The position numbers and the translations under genes are program-made. From positions 40,065,280 to 40,129,279 of the forward strand of contig NC_083605.1 in assembly GCF_029168945.1 (NCBI RefSeq): a stretch of DNA of 64,000 nucleotides, given 5' to 3'. Below the pieces are notes generated by a model. It was not told the DNA's origin. It was given only the letters and a program-made list of their open reading frames with translations, and made no database searches. Each line of letters begins with the position of its first letter. The stretch's first letter is position 1. This document shows positions 1-10,231 of the stretch, one piece after another. The DNA is from Cannabis sativa. Lineage: Eukaryota > Streptophyta > Magnoliopsida > Rosales > Cannabaceae.

Positions 1-92
1 TTCCCTAAACTGTTTATAATCAAGACTCTTAACTTCTCAAACACGGTACAGTAGATTATGAAAAGAAATTACAAACTTAAATAAGAACTTAC

Positions 93-2192
93 TTGTGACC
101 GGAATTGAGATGCTTCTCTTCTAGGAAGTTCACTAAGCATATCCTTCAAGCCTGATACAAGAATATATAAAAAAGGTAGACGAAAAGACCAAATGTAAGA
201 CAAAACTCCTGTTGACTCAAGTTTAATTTTGCACATGGCATAACAACTATGACATATCATAATGCATACCACCAGCCTGTCTTTCAATCTTATAAGCTGA
301 ACTAATCACGCCTTGGATTTGCTTCCCCGCCTGTCTGTAATTGAAAACTATTAGGTCGAACTGGATATCAATGACACAAGCTGCAGTGAACTCTTTAATT
401 GTTCTTGGATTATAAAAGCAAACCTAAGCTTTGTCCTTCCTCGTTTCAATTCCTCTTCTGCTTGTTTTGCTCCCTTCTGAAAGTGTTTCTTAATAACATG
501 AGTTGTATCCTTAGGAATGTAATGTCCACTCATATAGAAGTATAAAATGCTACACTAAAATTTTCAACACACCAAATGATATTTGCTTCTGGTCAAATGC
601 AGTCAAATCCATTGTGATTCTCCTTTTTTTTCCCCTCCTAAGGTAAATTATGAGTCTAGTAGAAATATAAACATGAAAACAGTTGCATGAAAATTGAAAT
701 AATCTTGTTTGACCACCAAAAAAAAAAAATTTAAATAATCTACACTCCTCAATGTAAATCCTGATACTTTACTACATATTTGTACTATTACGACCTTCAA
801 AACATAATTGTCTAAGTGGAAAAAGACAGTGTTAGAAAACTGCTTTCTCCCGCTAAAATAGAAAAGAGAAAAAAAGTAATCTTAAAAAAACAAAAGGCTG
901 CAAAAAAATTGAAGTTTAATTTATTATACATCAATCAAAACTAACATGAAATTAAAAAAGTTACCTCCAACTTCTCACTTTCCGTCTTTATAACATCCAG
1001 TGATTGTCGCAGTGCCCTTACTTTTCCTTCAGCCCTGGTAATTAAGGTCTGCAAGCAAACAAATGCTAAACTAAGTGCAGTGTTGAATTTTGTGCTTCAA
1101 CATAACCAGTTAAAATTGTGACATAACACTTCCACTGTTTCACAATCATTAGAAAAGCCAGAGAGAAATGGTAATGAAGCTCTCAAATTCCGTACCTCTT
1201 CACTGAGAAACAAGCGCAGGGCCTTGTGGTACAAAACGCGCCGTGGTTCTGGACAGGAATTAAATTTTGTTAGCAATACCCATAACAATAGTGCCTGCAG
1301 TATCGGCCATTTAGCCCACTTCCCTCCACATTTCATCAAGTAGTTAACTTTACAACATCTGAATATCACAAGTTCACAACATAAACTATCACCTAGCTTA
1401 ATGAAGATCATGGTACTATGACATTGTGTAACACCTAAAAGAACACAGTTATAACATTGACAAGTTTACTGTAGAAATTAAATCATACTTTTCAGTACAA
1501 GAACACCCAAACCAGTAGCAACTCCGCCTGTAAGAAGTGGATTTGAGGCTGAAACGATAACACCCTCTGCACCAAAACAGTAGCATAAATAAACATTTAT
1601 ATGTGTTGTCTCAAATTTCAACTCGAGTACACAAACACGAATAAGCTAATACAAGCGAAAAAAGTGACCTTTAATCTTCCCGAATATAATATTCTCGTAA
1701 GCACCACACTCGGATTTAACATCTTGTAAAGAGTCCTACATCCAGAGTTTCAACTCAAGTAACTACAAATGAATCGTTAATCAAAACAAAACAGGACCCT
1801 TGGTTTCAGTTTCTCTTACAAACTCTTAATTAGATATTATAATGCAGAAACTATTTAGTCCGCTTTAATTTTTTCGGGAATCAATCAACCTAATGCCAAT
1901 GGTAACAAACAAATTCGAAATGAGAATTGAGGAAAAAATTCGAATTTACCAGAGTTTGATAAAAATGAGCAGAAGAAGTGGATAGAATCTGGGAAAGGCG
2001 AGACCTGGATGCTTCAACGGCGGAATCGAAGGTCTCCTCTACGGTCTTCTGGTAAAGCCGACCTTGCTCAATTGCATAGTCCACCCATGGCTTAGCGGAC
2101 TGCCCTAGAATTCGGGTATTGTAGGTTGCGGGCTGCTCAGGGAGTGAAACCGTTGGCTTTGCCTCCGACATGGCTTCTGGAACTGTAGCCAT
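93..2192 (-). CDS. RHIP1: RHIP1-like host gene, exons 1-8 (3' end outside window)
   Basis: Spliced nuclear gene read on the minus strand. Exons are 2192-1950, 1735-1669, 1566-1489, 1248-1196, 1048-965, 476-424, 334-270 and 151-93. Every intron begins GT and ends AG, and phases agree across all junctions, giving 234 codons so far. Recognisable stretches are DSLQDVKSE, NPLLTGGVATGLGVLVLK, PRRVLYHKALRLFLSEE, RGRTKL and LPRREASQFRSQ. From memory these match Arabidopsis At4g26410, named RGS1-HXK1-interacting protein 1 (linked to G-protein/glucose signalling). The NPLLTGGVATGLGVLVLK stretch is hydrophobic and could be a membrane segment. The rest is charged and helical, likely coiled coil. The start at 2192 (MATVPEAMSEAKP) is chosen over in-frame ATGs at 2306 and 2171, but the choice is uncertain. 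The final exon lies left of base 1. The family match rests on recollection; the gene structure is seen directly. Confidence 0.88.
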
Positions 2193-2890
2193 TGGAAAAT
2201 CTTGATTTATTCCTTCTAACTTCTTCCCCCTTCCTCGCTCGCTGTCACTGGAAGAATGAAAAGCTGAAATGAATTCGTGTTGGACCCCGTCTGTGTTGAT
2301 TGTCACTTGGGCTGGATCAAAATGTAAATGGCAGCCTTTTGGGCCGCGAGCTAACTGGTAGAGCTTTCTTCATTCACGGATAGAGGGAAATTTTACAAAA
2401 ATGTCTCTTCCTTTCTAATAATTTTTTAATCACTTTTCACTACTAATATTTTTTTAAACGTTTTTCTCTTAATCAATATTTTGAACTCTAACGAAAACCG
2501 GACCCAAATCTCTCCACGGCCCTCGTGCCAAACACGACCTTTTGAACCGAATCCAAATTCGATCTCGAACCTAAACCCGACTTAAATAAAATAAAAAAAA
2601 TAAAAATAAAAATAAATTTTACAGAACATATTTTTATTTTTTGTTTTTAAAATTAAAAAACAAAAGTGGTTACAAAACACATTTTTATTTTTCAAAAACA
2701 AAATTTTTATAAACAAAACTTTTACTTTCATTTTGTGATTAAAAAATTAGAAAACAAAAGTGTTACCAAACAGCACCGTAATAAAAATTAAGTTTTAAAA
2801 AATATGATAGAATAAGTAATGCCACACACATATATGGGAGCTAATACAACAAGTATTGTATTTTTTACCTATTGATAGACATAATGATTT
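2193..2890. other. 5' flank of the RHIP1-like gene, AT-rich, no gene seen
   Basis: This holds the 5'UTR and promoter side of the RHIP1-like gene followed by AT-rich spacer with A/T homopolymer runs. Around 2655-2780 the motif AAAACAAAAGTG occurs twice, resembling the end of a small non-autonomous transposon, but no matching inverted end was found. The T1 retrotransposon begins only about 700 bp upstream of the gene's ATG. Confidence 0.6.
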
Positions 2891-2895
2891 ATAGC
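2891..2895. repeat. Target-site duplication of T1 (left copy; right copy 25667-25671)
   Basis: ATAGC immediately precedes the TG of the 5' LTR. The same five bases follow the CA of the 3' LTR at 25667-25671. This fixes both ends of T1. Confidence 0.95.
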
Positions 2896-3675
2896 TGTTG
2901 CCCCTGATTTCGCTCAATATACGTGGACCAACCGGACAGGGACACGTGGATCAAGCAATTCATAATATTTGCTAAGTCTTTTATGCCACAAGGAAACATC
3001 CCGGACGTAGGCCCCGGAGAAGGCACCCGGAGTTTAAGGTGCTCCCGGAGGCTCACTAAACACTAAGGCATCTCCACGAGGTGTCAGGCCTCTCCTGAGC
3101 AATCAAGTCGCATTAAATGCCGCATGGGAGGAAGCGTGCTGGGACTGCAACACGCAATAAAGTCTGACGGCACAACCTCCAACCAGCAGCGCCACAGTAA
3201 TGATCATTTAAGTCTAGCGACGGCTACACTGTGAAAAGTCACGTCAATCAAAAGGCAAAAAGGATATTTCACATAAAAACCCTACAGCACCTAGGGATTT
3301 GACCATGCATTACTCATGGTATATTCATTGGGAATACCCAACTTTATGGATACTTACAGATACACTTGTAAGAACAATTCTAGGGATTACCCCACCAAAA
3401 ACACTATAAATACCCCCTCAAAGCTCATTAAATGGGATCGAGAATCTTGGGCTGCATATGAGCAAGAAGAGTAAATACTCACCAAGAACATTCTCTGTAT
3501 TTATAAGGGTGACATTCTCCCAAACATAAATTCTGTATTAAATACATCCATAAATAACAAAGACTCGTGGACTAAGGCTCATTAACGCCCCAACCACGTA
3601 AAAATCCTTCTCTCACTTTCTTACAGCTCAATAATATTATAATATTTTATTAGTTGCCGAAAACCTCGGTCAACA
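2896..3675 (+). repeat. T1 5' LTR
   Basis: Starts TGTTGCCCCTGATTTC and ends CCTCGGTCAACA. A TATA box (TATAAATA) lies at 3405-3412. It is near-identical to 24888-25666. Short CCCGGAG motifs recur near 3010-3050. Confidence 0.95.
3405..3412 (+). promoter_or_regulatory. TATA box of T1 5' LTR
   Basis: TATAAATA within CACTATAAATACCCC. The same box is at 25396-25403 in the 3' LTR. It is a plausible start signal for genomic RNA. Confidence 0.7.
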
Positions 3676-3677
3676 TT

Positions 3678-3697
3678 TTGGTGCTTTCATTGAGAGC
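3678..3697 (+). other. Putative primer-binding region of T1
   Basis: TTTGGTGCTTTCATTGAGAG begins just after the 5' LTR and contains the TGG expected opposite a tRNA CCA end. The same sequence follows the 5' LTR of T2B at 40173-40192, although the LTRs differ, which supports a functional role. I cannot name the tRNA. Confidence 0.6.
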
Positions 3698-3738
3698 TGA
3701 AGAAAGCTGCAAAAAAACAAACATTTGACTTCACAAAC

Positions 3739-5616
3739 ATGGTGGAGACAAGAAGTACTCGTCAGCCTCGCCCTCTGGAAGACGCTCAAGACCCAAACGA
3801 GGAAGATGTAGCCTCAAGAGCAGCAGAGGAGTCCGAGGAAGAAGAAATAGTCCCCGATGATGACTACGAGGGAAACCTCGACGAATATGCCTATGACGAA
3901 GGTAGTTACTCAGAACTGGTGCTTCTCAGACAAAAAGTTATCAATCACGAAGCCGAGATCGAAGCTCAGAAAGCGCAAAACCAGAAAATGCAGGAAGTGA
4001 TGCTGGCCATGCAAAAAGCCATGGAAGCAGCTGGCATTCACGTGCACCCCAAGGCAATGACCGCTGGACTCGACAAGGAGCCAGCGACGTCTTCGCCCAA
4101 TTCCCAACAGCAGAAATCTAGGGAGCCTAGCCCTATAAGATACCCTGCTGAAGGGAATCAAATAAAAAACCCTACTTCTACCCCAGGGCGAAAGAAAAAG
4201 GTGCAAGATCCGCGAAAGGTCCGCTCAGATTTCCCTAAAGGGAAAGGTCCGCAGAGGGGCAAGCCCCAAAAAGGGAGCCTTGGCCCTCAGGATCGAGGGG
4301 ACCGAAAAAGCGTTTCTGTACACCAGGAACCCGAGGGTAGAGGAAGAAGAGGACAGAGATGTCCTCCCGTTGATCTGAGAAATCAAATCAATGGGAACCA
4401 AGGTGACCTCCGGGATCACCTTGACCAAAAAAGACTCGTACCCATGGTCTCCTCGGGTACGTTGAATGAAGGAATTATGGCGGAACTCGCCATAATCCGA
4501 AAAGACATTGCCCAAGTCTCCCAGAGGCAGAATGGAGACGACTCCGATTCGGACAGCGAGGATCGAGAGCCATGTGCTAAGCACATCTTAGAGGCAGAGC
4601 TCCCTAAGAACTTCAAGATGCCCGAAATGGCAGCATATACCGGGAACTCCGATCCCAGCGACCACTTGTCGCGGTTCAACCGTGTCATGACGGTCATGAG
4701 GGTCAGCAATGACGCCAAGTGTCTGTGCTTCCCACTCACTCTAAGTGGGTCCGCGGAGGAGTGGTTCAAAAAACTAGAACCAGGATCCGTGGGCTGCTGG
4801 AACAAGCTACAGACCAACTTCCGGAGACAGTTTGTCGCCGCAAGAAAGGTCAACCTGGAGGTCAGTGCCTTGACTAATATCAAGCAACTGCCCTCCGAGA
4901 CCTTGAAGAATTACATCAAGAGGTTCCGAGAGGAAGCCTCGAAAACCAAGAAGGTTGAGGACGGACAACAGCTTGCACTTCTCCAAGCAGGCATCCGTAC
5001 TGGGACTCCTTTCTGGAATGAGTTGCAGCAAGAAGGAGCTGCTAGCCTCCAGGATTTCCAGAAGAGAGTCCAAAAATATATCAACCTCGAAGAAGCCCAA
5101 ATCGTGGCTTATGGGGGCTACTATCCCACCGGAATAGCAGGGTATATGCCCGGAGTATCGCCCTCGGGTACTGCCCCGACTGCGACCCCACAAACAAGTG
5201 GCATACAATTCTCTGCTACCCCCGGGTATAGCAAGGGCCAAGCTTTGGCACCAGCATCATCTCATTTTGGCAACCCGTCCGGAGTGAATGGGCAAGCTCC
5301 CTCACACTCTGCTCCGGCTGCTAGCCTAACAGGCCCTTCCCAGGGATCAAGGAGTAAAAGGTCCTCCAAAGGCAGCACCCAGACGGGAGAGAAGCGCCAG
5401 AAAAAGGGGTACACCCCCCAATATACTCAATACACGGAGCTGTCGGACTCCCAAGAGTGTGTGTACTTTGCTACTAGGCAAAATACACACTACCGGAGAC
5501 CACAATTGTTGTACAAAGATAGCTCCCGGAGAGATCCGAGAGGTGCGAGTACCACAACGACATTGGTCATAGCACCAATGAATGTAAGAATCTCAAGGAC
5601 GAGATCGAAAATCTAA
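3739..5616 (+). CDS. gag: T1 gag (capsid/nucleocapsid polyprotein)
   Basis: A 625-codon reading frame starting MVETRSTRQPRP shortly after the leader. The N-terminal ~120 residues are acidic with a predicted coiled coil (residues ~58-95). A basic low-complexity linker follows. The retrotransposon gag capsid domain spans about residues 275-455, with landmarks FKMPEMAAYTGNSDPSDHL, EWFKKLEPGS and SLQDFQKRVQKYINLEEA. The tail is rich in S, G, P and Q. The CCHC-like segment (C-x2-H...H-x4-C) expected next is in another frame at about 5545-5600, so the frame breaks near 5540. Gag assembles virus-like particles in the cytoplasm. Intact in its capsid part; the C-terminus is an out-of-frame tail. Confidence 0.85.
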   Translation: MVETRSTRQPRPLEDAQDPNEEDVASRAAEESEEEEIVPDDDYEGNLDEYAYDEGSYSELVLLRQKVINHEAEIEAQKAQNQKMQEVMLAMQKAMEAAGIHVHPKAMTAGLDKEPATSSPNSQQQKSREPSPIRYPAEGNQIKNPTSTPGRKKKVQDPRKVRSDFPKGKGPQRGKPQKGSLGPQDRGDRKSVSVHQEPEGRGRRGQRCPPVDLRNQINGNQGDLRDHLDQKRLVPMVSSGTLNEGIMAELAIIRKDIAQVSQRQNGDDSDSDSEDREPCAKHILEAELPKNFKMPEMAAYTGNSDPSDHLSRFNRVMTVMRVSNDAKCLCFPLTLSGSAEEWFKKLEPGSVGCWNKLQTNFRRQFVAARKVNLEVSALTNIKQLPSETLKNYIKRFREEASKTKKVEDGQQLALLQAGIRTGTPFWNELQQEGAASLQDFQKRVQKYINLEEAQIVAYGGYYPTGIAGYMPGVSPSGTAPTATPQTSGIQFSATPGYSKGQALAPASSHFGNPSGVNGQAPSHSAPAASLTGPSQGSRSKRSSKGSTQTGEKRQKKGYTPQYTQYTELSDSQECVYFATRQNTHYRRPQLLYKDSSRRDPRGASTTTTLVIAPMNVRISRTRSKI

Positions 5617-6364
5617 TCCGATTGGGCCACCTCTATGAGTGGATCAAGAATAGGTTGCCCCACCTCAATCCGGGTCAGGTGACCGTGGGTATGCCTTAGG
5701 GAACACCGGGGGGTACAGCAGGAGTATTGGCTCCAGCTGCTCCCACAGGTGACGCCCAGCATATCCCCGGACTGCCGCCCAGGCCTAATGGAAGGGTAGC
5801 CATGATCTCCGGGGGTCCCCATATCGGAGGGACTACTCGCAAGGAGCGTAAGCGGTACGCCGGGGCCGCGAAACACAATGAGGTATGGGAAGTTACTCAA
5901 CTCCCAGCTCAAAGGCCTCGGCTGATGGACCAACCCATCACGTTCACGGAAGAAGACGCCAAGACGGTGCGCTTCCCTCATCACGACCCATTGGTCATTG
6001 AGACCCCCATCGCGAATAAAGTGGTGGCCAGAGTCTTAATTGACAATGGGAGTTCCGTGAACTTACTCTTCAAAGAAGCCTTCACCGCGATAGGCTTGAC
6101 GGATCGGGACCTCTCCCCCAGTGGGTCCCAACTCACAGGGTTTAACGGGACGACACTTATCGCGATGGGAAAAGTAAGGCTCCCAGTCACCTTGTGCCCG
6201 GACACCCCCAGAGCACATTCAAATACTGCACCTTCGTAGTGGTGGACTGTCCGACAGCCTACAACGCGATCCTCGGCCGACCGGCCCTGGTAGACTTTGG
6301 CGCAGTCACTTAAATCCGGCATCTGTGCCTAAAGTTCCCTACCAGGGAGGCCAGAGTCGGAACT
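5545..6364 (+). pseudogene. T1 gag end and aspartic protease region, frame-broken
   Basis: Continues gag/pol after the frame break. A knuckle-like CEYH...GHSTNEC segment comes first, then a TAG at 5697-5699. An open stretch 5727-6239 follows with the retropepsin active-site strand VLIDNGSSVNLLF (D-N-G-S, the form common in Tat elements). The frame changes again near 6200. The C-terminal protease strand (NAILGRPALVDFG) is followed by a TAA at 6311-6313 before RT begins. The protease would cut the polyprotein. With at least two frame changes and two stops it cannot be made as one product from this copy. Confidence 0.8.
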
Positions 6365-9280
6365 GTGAGGGGAAATCAGGGGGAAGCAAGGCAATGTTAC
6401 AATGTCGTAACCCACCTACCCGTGCTTATGGTCTGGGAGTCCGCTGAGCCAGAAGTGGCTGAAGAGGATGAGTTGGACCCTCGTGTAGGGTCCGAAAGAA
6501 TCGTGGAACCAATGGAGGACGTCGAAGAAGTATCAGTGTGCGACATCGACTCCACCAAAGTACTCCGGTTAGGGAAGAACCTAGACCCGGAGGAAAAAGA
6601 CAAAATAATAAAAACGCTAAAGGGCGCCATCGACATCTTTGCATGGCGCCAAGAAGACATGACTGGCATAAGCCCTCATGTCATCACACATGTACTCAAC
6701 GTCAATCCGGACATGCCTCCTGTCCAGCAAAAGAGACGCCCGCTCGACTCGGTGAAAGTCGAAGCTCTAGAGAAAGAGGTGGACAAACTTTTGACTAACG
6801 GCATGATCCGTGACGTGTACTATCCGGAGTGGCTGGCCAATTCGGTCCTGGTATCGAAGCCGAACGGAACTTGGCGAGTTTGTATAGACTTCACCGATCT
6901 AAACAAAGCTTGTCCAAAGGACTGCTTCCCGCTGCCCAGGATCGACCAGATGGTAGATGCCACTTCCGGATTCAAACTACTATCCTTCATGGACGCCTAT
7001 GCTGGGTACAATCAAATAAAAATGCATACGGCAGACCAGGAGTGCACTAGCTTCAGGACCGATAAGGGGGTATACTGCTACCTAGTCATGCCTTTCGGAC
7101 TGAAAAACGCCAGAGCAACCTATCAAAGAATGGTTAACCGGATGTTTAAAGGCCTCCTGTGGCGAAACATGGAGGTTTACGTGGACGACATGCTCGTCAA
7201 ATCCAAAGCATGCAACAGCCATGCAAGCGACTTAGAAGAATGCTTCGAAGTTGTCCGGAGATACGGCATGAAGCTCAACCCAAAGAAATGCACCTTTGGG
7301 GTCAAATCAGGAAAGTTCCTGGGTTTCATAGTCAGCCAAAGGGGGATCGAGGCGAATCCGGAAAAAATCCAAGCTCTCCTGAATATGCCGTCCCCCAAGA
7401 AACACAAAGATGTGCAGAGCCTGACCGGGAAGGTAGCTGCATTGAGCCGTTTTATCTCACGGTCCACGGACAAGTGCATACCCTTCTTCAACGTGCTAAA
7501 GAAGTGCCAAAAGTTCGAATGGTCGGACGAGTGCGAGGAGGCATTCAAAAAGCTAAAAGAGCACATGGCCAAGCGTCCTATCCTATCAAAACCCGTCCTC
7601 GGAGAAGACCCGTTTCTTTATTTGGCCGTCTCCGAACACGCGGTCAGCGCTGCCTTGGTCCGGGAAGAAGAAAAAACTCAGCATCCCGTGTACTATGTCA
7701 GCAAGCGCATGATAGGGGCCGAAACAAGATACCCGGTCATTGAAAAACTGGTGTTTTGCCTCTTGATGGCGTCAAGGAAGTTGAGGCCATACTTCCAAGC
7801 CCATCCGATCAAAATTCTGACCAATCACCCGCTCCGGCAAGTCCTCCAAAAACCTGAAGCATCCGGAAGGCTCCTCAAGTGGGCAATTGAGCTAAGTCAA
7901 TTCGACTTACACTACATACCTCGAATTTCTATAAAAGGCCAAGCCTTGGCAGACTTCATTACTGAATGCAACGAAGCCGAGGCAACCGCGAATACGCCGG
8001 TACCGCCAATTCCCACATGGAGGGTATTTGTGGACGGAGCTTCCAATAAGAACGGTTCCGGAGCTGGAGTGGCTATGATATCACCAACTGGACTGCGACT
8101 CCAGGCGGCCCTCCGATTTGACTTCACAGCTTCAAACAATGAGGCCGAATATGAAGCCCTGATAGCAGGGCTGAAATTAGCAAAAGCCGTAGAAGCCAAA
8201 AGAGTGGAAGTTTACAGTGACTCCCAACTGGTCGTAAACCAGGTATCTGGAGAATACCAAACCTGCGGCGAACGGATGGCCGCGTACGTAACAATATTCC
8301 GAGAGCTGCTCCACAAGTTCGCGGACTACAAGATAGAAAGAATCCCCCGAGAGAAGATCGCTCACGCGGACTGTCTGGCTAAGTTAGCCTCGGATAGCGA
8401 AATCGAAGAGCTGGGGGTAGTACCAGTGGAACGCTTGGCAGAGCCAAGCATCAAAATAAAAGAGACCACACTAACGGTTGGGCAAGAACCCAGCTGGATG
8501 GTCCCCATCATAAAATACATAACAACAGGTGAGTTGCCCCAAGAAAGGGCACTGTCTCGGAAGATTCAGTATCAGGCTCATCGTTATGTGATGATGGATC
8601 AAATTCTCTACCGAAGAGGACTCAACATGCCTTATTTAAGGTGTGTATCGGACCCTGAAGCTAGACAAATCATGCTAGAGGTCCACGAAGGGTTCTGTGG
8701 AGATCATACGGGAGGACCTAGCCTGTCAAAGAAAATATTGAGGCAAGGGTACTTCTGGCCAACGATGAAAAAAGATTGTACAGACTATGTCCAAAAGTGT
8801 GACTCGTGCCATAGGTACGCGAACATACCGAGAGCTCCTCCAAATGAAATCACCCTGATGACTAGTCCCTGGCCCTTCGCGGTTTGGGGAATAGATCTTA
8901 TCGGGTCCCTGCCAACAGGAAAAGGAGGAGTAAAGTATGCAATAGTAGCAGTAGACTACTTCACCAAATGGACAGAGGCTGAGCCTATGAAGACAATAAC
9001 TGCTAAGAAAGCATTGGAATTTGTTATTAAAAACATAGTGTGTCGATATGGCTTGCCTCACAAAATAGTCTCTGACAATGGAAAGCAATTCGATTGCGAG
9101 GAATTTACTGACTTCTGCAACCATCATGGAGTAGTGAAAAGCTTCTCCTCGGTAGCCAGACCTCAAACAAACGGTCAGGCGGAAGCAGTCAATAAAATCC
9201 TAAAGGTCACTTTGAAGAAAAAGCTGCTGGCCTGCAAAAACAATTGGCCTGAAGAGTTGCCAAGGGTGTTATGGGCCTAG
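6365..9280 (+). CDS. pol: T1 pol: RT, RNase H, second RNase H, integrase core
   Basis: A 971-codon open stretch, truncated by TAG at 9278-9280. RT spans about residues 120-310 with SFMDAYAGYNQIKM and the catalytic YVDD near residue 271. The RT-linked RNase H runs about 405-535, ending QALADFITE. A second, plant/archaeal-type RNase H follows at about 550-675 (VFVDGASN, ASNNEAEYEALIAGL, VYSDSQLVVNQV). The H2C2 zinc motif is at about 773-818. The integrase core is next: D in WGIDLIGSLP, D in IVSDNGKQFD, E in GQAEAVNK, after PQTNG. The frame is open upstream of 6365, so there is no true start here; it belongs to a gag-pol polyprotein. Catalytic residues look intact. Confidence 0.93.
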   Translation: MRGNQGEARQCYNVVTHLPVLMVWESAEPEVAEEDELDPRVGSERIVEPMEDVEEVSVCDIDSTKVLRLGKNLDPEEKDKIIKTLKGAIDIFAWRQEDMTGISPHVITHVLNVNPDMPPVQQKRRPLDSVKVEALEKEVDKLLTNGMIRDVYYPEWLANSVLVSKPNGTWRVCIDFTDLNKACPKDCFPLPRIDQMVDATSGFKLLSFMDAYAGYNQIKMHTADQECTSFRTDKGVYCYLVMPFGLKNARATYQRMVNRMFKGLLWRNMEVYVDDMLVKSKACNSHASDLEECFEVVRRYGMKLNPKKCTFGVKSGKFLGFIVSQRGIEANPEKIQALLNMPSPKKHKDVQSLTGKVAALSRFISRSTDKCIPFFNVLKKCQKFEWSDECEEAFKKLKEHMAKRPILSKPVLGEDPFLYLAVSEHAVSAALVREEEKTQHPVYYVSKRMIGAETRYPVIEKLVFCLLMASRKLRPYFQAHPIKILTNHPLRQVLQKPEASGRLLKWAIELSQFDLHYIPRISIKGQALADFITECNEAEATANTPVPPIPTWRVFVDGASNKNGSGAGVAMISPTGLRLQAALRFDFTASNNEAEYEALIAGLKLAKAVEAKRVEVYSDSQLVVNQVSGEYQTCGERMAAYVTIFRELLHKFADYKIERIPREKIAHADCLAKLASDSEIEELGVVPVERLAEPSIKIKETTLTVGQEPSWMVPIIKYITTGELPQERALSRKIQYQAHRYVMMDQILYRRGLNMPYLRCVSDPEARQIMLEVHEGFCGDHTGGPSLSKKILRQGYFWPTMKKDCTDYVQKCDSCHRYANIPRAPPNEITLMTSPWPFAVWGIDLIGSLPTGKGGVKYAIVAVDYFTKWTEAEPMKTITAKKALEFVIKNIVCRYGLPHKIVSDNGKQFDCEEFTDFCNHHGVVKSFSSVARPQTNGQAEAVNKILKVTLKKKLLACKNNWPEELPRVLWA

Positions 9281-9730
9281 CGGACGACCCCCAGAACCAC
9301 GACCGGTCACTCGCCTTTTTCTATGGCGTACGCTTGTGAAGCGATGGTTCCGGTAGAAACGTTATTCCCATCCCACAGGAGGACGACTTACGATCCGGCC
9401 ACGAATCAAGCTTTGCTTCAAGAGGCTTTGGATCAAGTCGAAGAACTCCGGGATGAGTCTCAAATACGGATAGCAGCTTATCAGAAGAAGGTGACCAAGT
9501 ATTTTAACTCTAAGGTTAAAAACAGAAAATTTGCTATTGGGGATATGGTCCTAAGAAGAGTCTTCCCAGCCACCCAGGAACCCGGAGTGGGGGTACTTGG
9601 GCCAAATTGGGAAGGACCATATGAAATCGAGGATGAAATCGGCTCCGGCACTTACAAACTAAAAAGAATGGATGGAACCATTATGCCAAGAGCCTGGAAT
9701 GCCGATCACCTTAGAAAATATTACCAATAG
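9281..9730 (+). pseudogene. T1 integrase C-terminus, cut off by one stop
   Basis: Same frame as the preceding pol, separated only by the TAG at 9278-9280, which replaces an aromatic codon in the conserved WAYRTT motif. Seen here: FSMAYACEAMVPVE, GDMVLRRVF and the GPY/F module (LGPNWEGPYEI), ending HLRKYYQ at 9730, as is usual for this clade. The C-terminal domain binds DNA and helps target integration. The break is a single base change. Confidence 0.88.
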
Positions 9731-9833
9731 CAAAACATAACTTAGACTTTGTTCAAAGAGTTTGCACCGTCCAAATGTATACCTCCTCTACATGTTAAAT
9801 AAAACTGAGTGCCTTAGAAACAAAGTTTCTATG

Positions 9834-9860
9834 CCACTCAGGGGGGTACTAGGGTATACC
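9834..9860 (+). other. Internal G-rich tract downstream of T1 pol
   Basis: CACTCAGGGGGGTACTAGGG lies ~100 bp after pol. A similar tract, CACTTGGGGGGCACC, sits at the matching place in T2B (46685-46707) and inverted in T2A (31891-31913). It resembles the polypurine tract next to the 3' LTR. A second plus-strand priming site is an inference. Confidence 0.4.
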
Positions 9861-9892
9861 GCACGGACAGACGAAAAACAAACTAAGTAAAA

Positions 9893-10079
9893 TATCCTGA
9901 CCCAAAGGGCAGGTCAAAAAAATATATATGCACAAAAATTAAAAAGCATAAGTATAAAAATCCTGATCCAAAGGACAGGCCAAAAAAGAGAAGTATCTGG
10001 CAAAAGAGAGATCACATATAAATATCCTGACCCAAAGGGCAGGTCATATATATATACAAACGGCCCGGGGACAGGCCTT
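9893..10079 (+). repeat. Short tandem-like repeats after T1 pol
   Basis: The unit ATCCTGACCCAAAGGGCAGG occurs at 9893, 9960 (variant) and 10023, with a partial copy at 10061. Copies are about 65 bp apart, separated by A-rich sequence. They lie between pol and the 3' end of the antisense gene. Confidence 0.8.
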
Positions 10080-10231
10080 AAAAAATTGTCTCCCCTTCAA
10101 ATAAAAAAAACTGCTACCTAAATATATTGTCCCAAGGTAGCAGCAAATATGTACAAAAAAAAAAGAGAGAGATAATAATAATAAAAGAAGTGGGTGGAAT
10201 CTTGGTTGTACTGGGTTAATCTCGAAGCAGC

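Noticed and set aside
2330..2370. tRNA-like GAGCTAACTGGTAGAGC segment
   Set aside because: The rest of the cloverleaf (T arm and acceptor pairing) is not present.
2570..2790. Possible MITE (repeated AAAACAAAAGTG ending ...TTACCAAACAGC)
   Set aside because: No matching terminal inverted repeat or target duplication could be found; recorded only as spacer.
3739..9730. Integrated pararetrovirus (caulimovirid)
   Set aside because: Integrase, LTRs, PPT and a 5-bp target duplication are present, and no movement protein is seen; this is a Ty3/gypsy LTR element.
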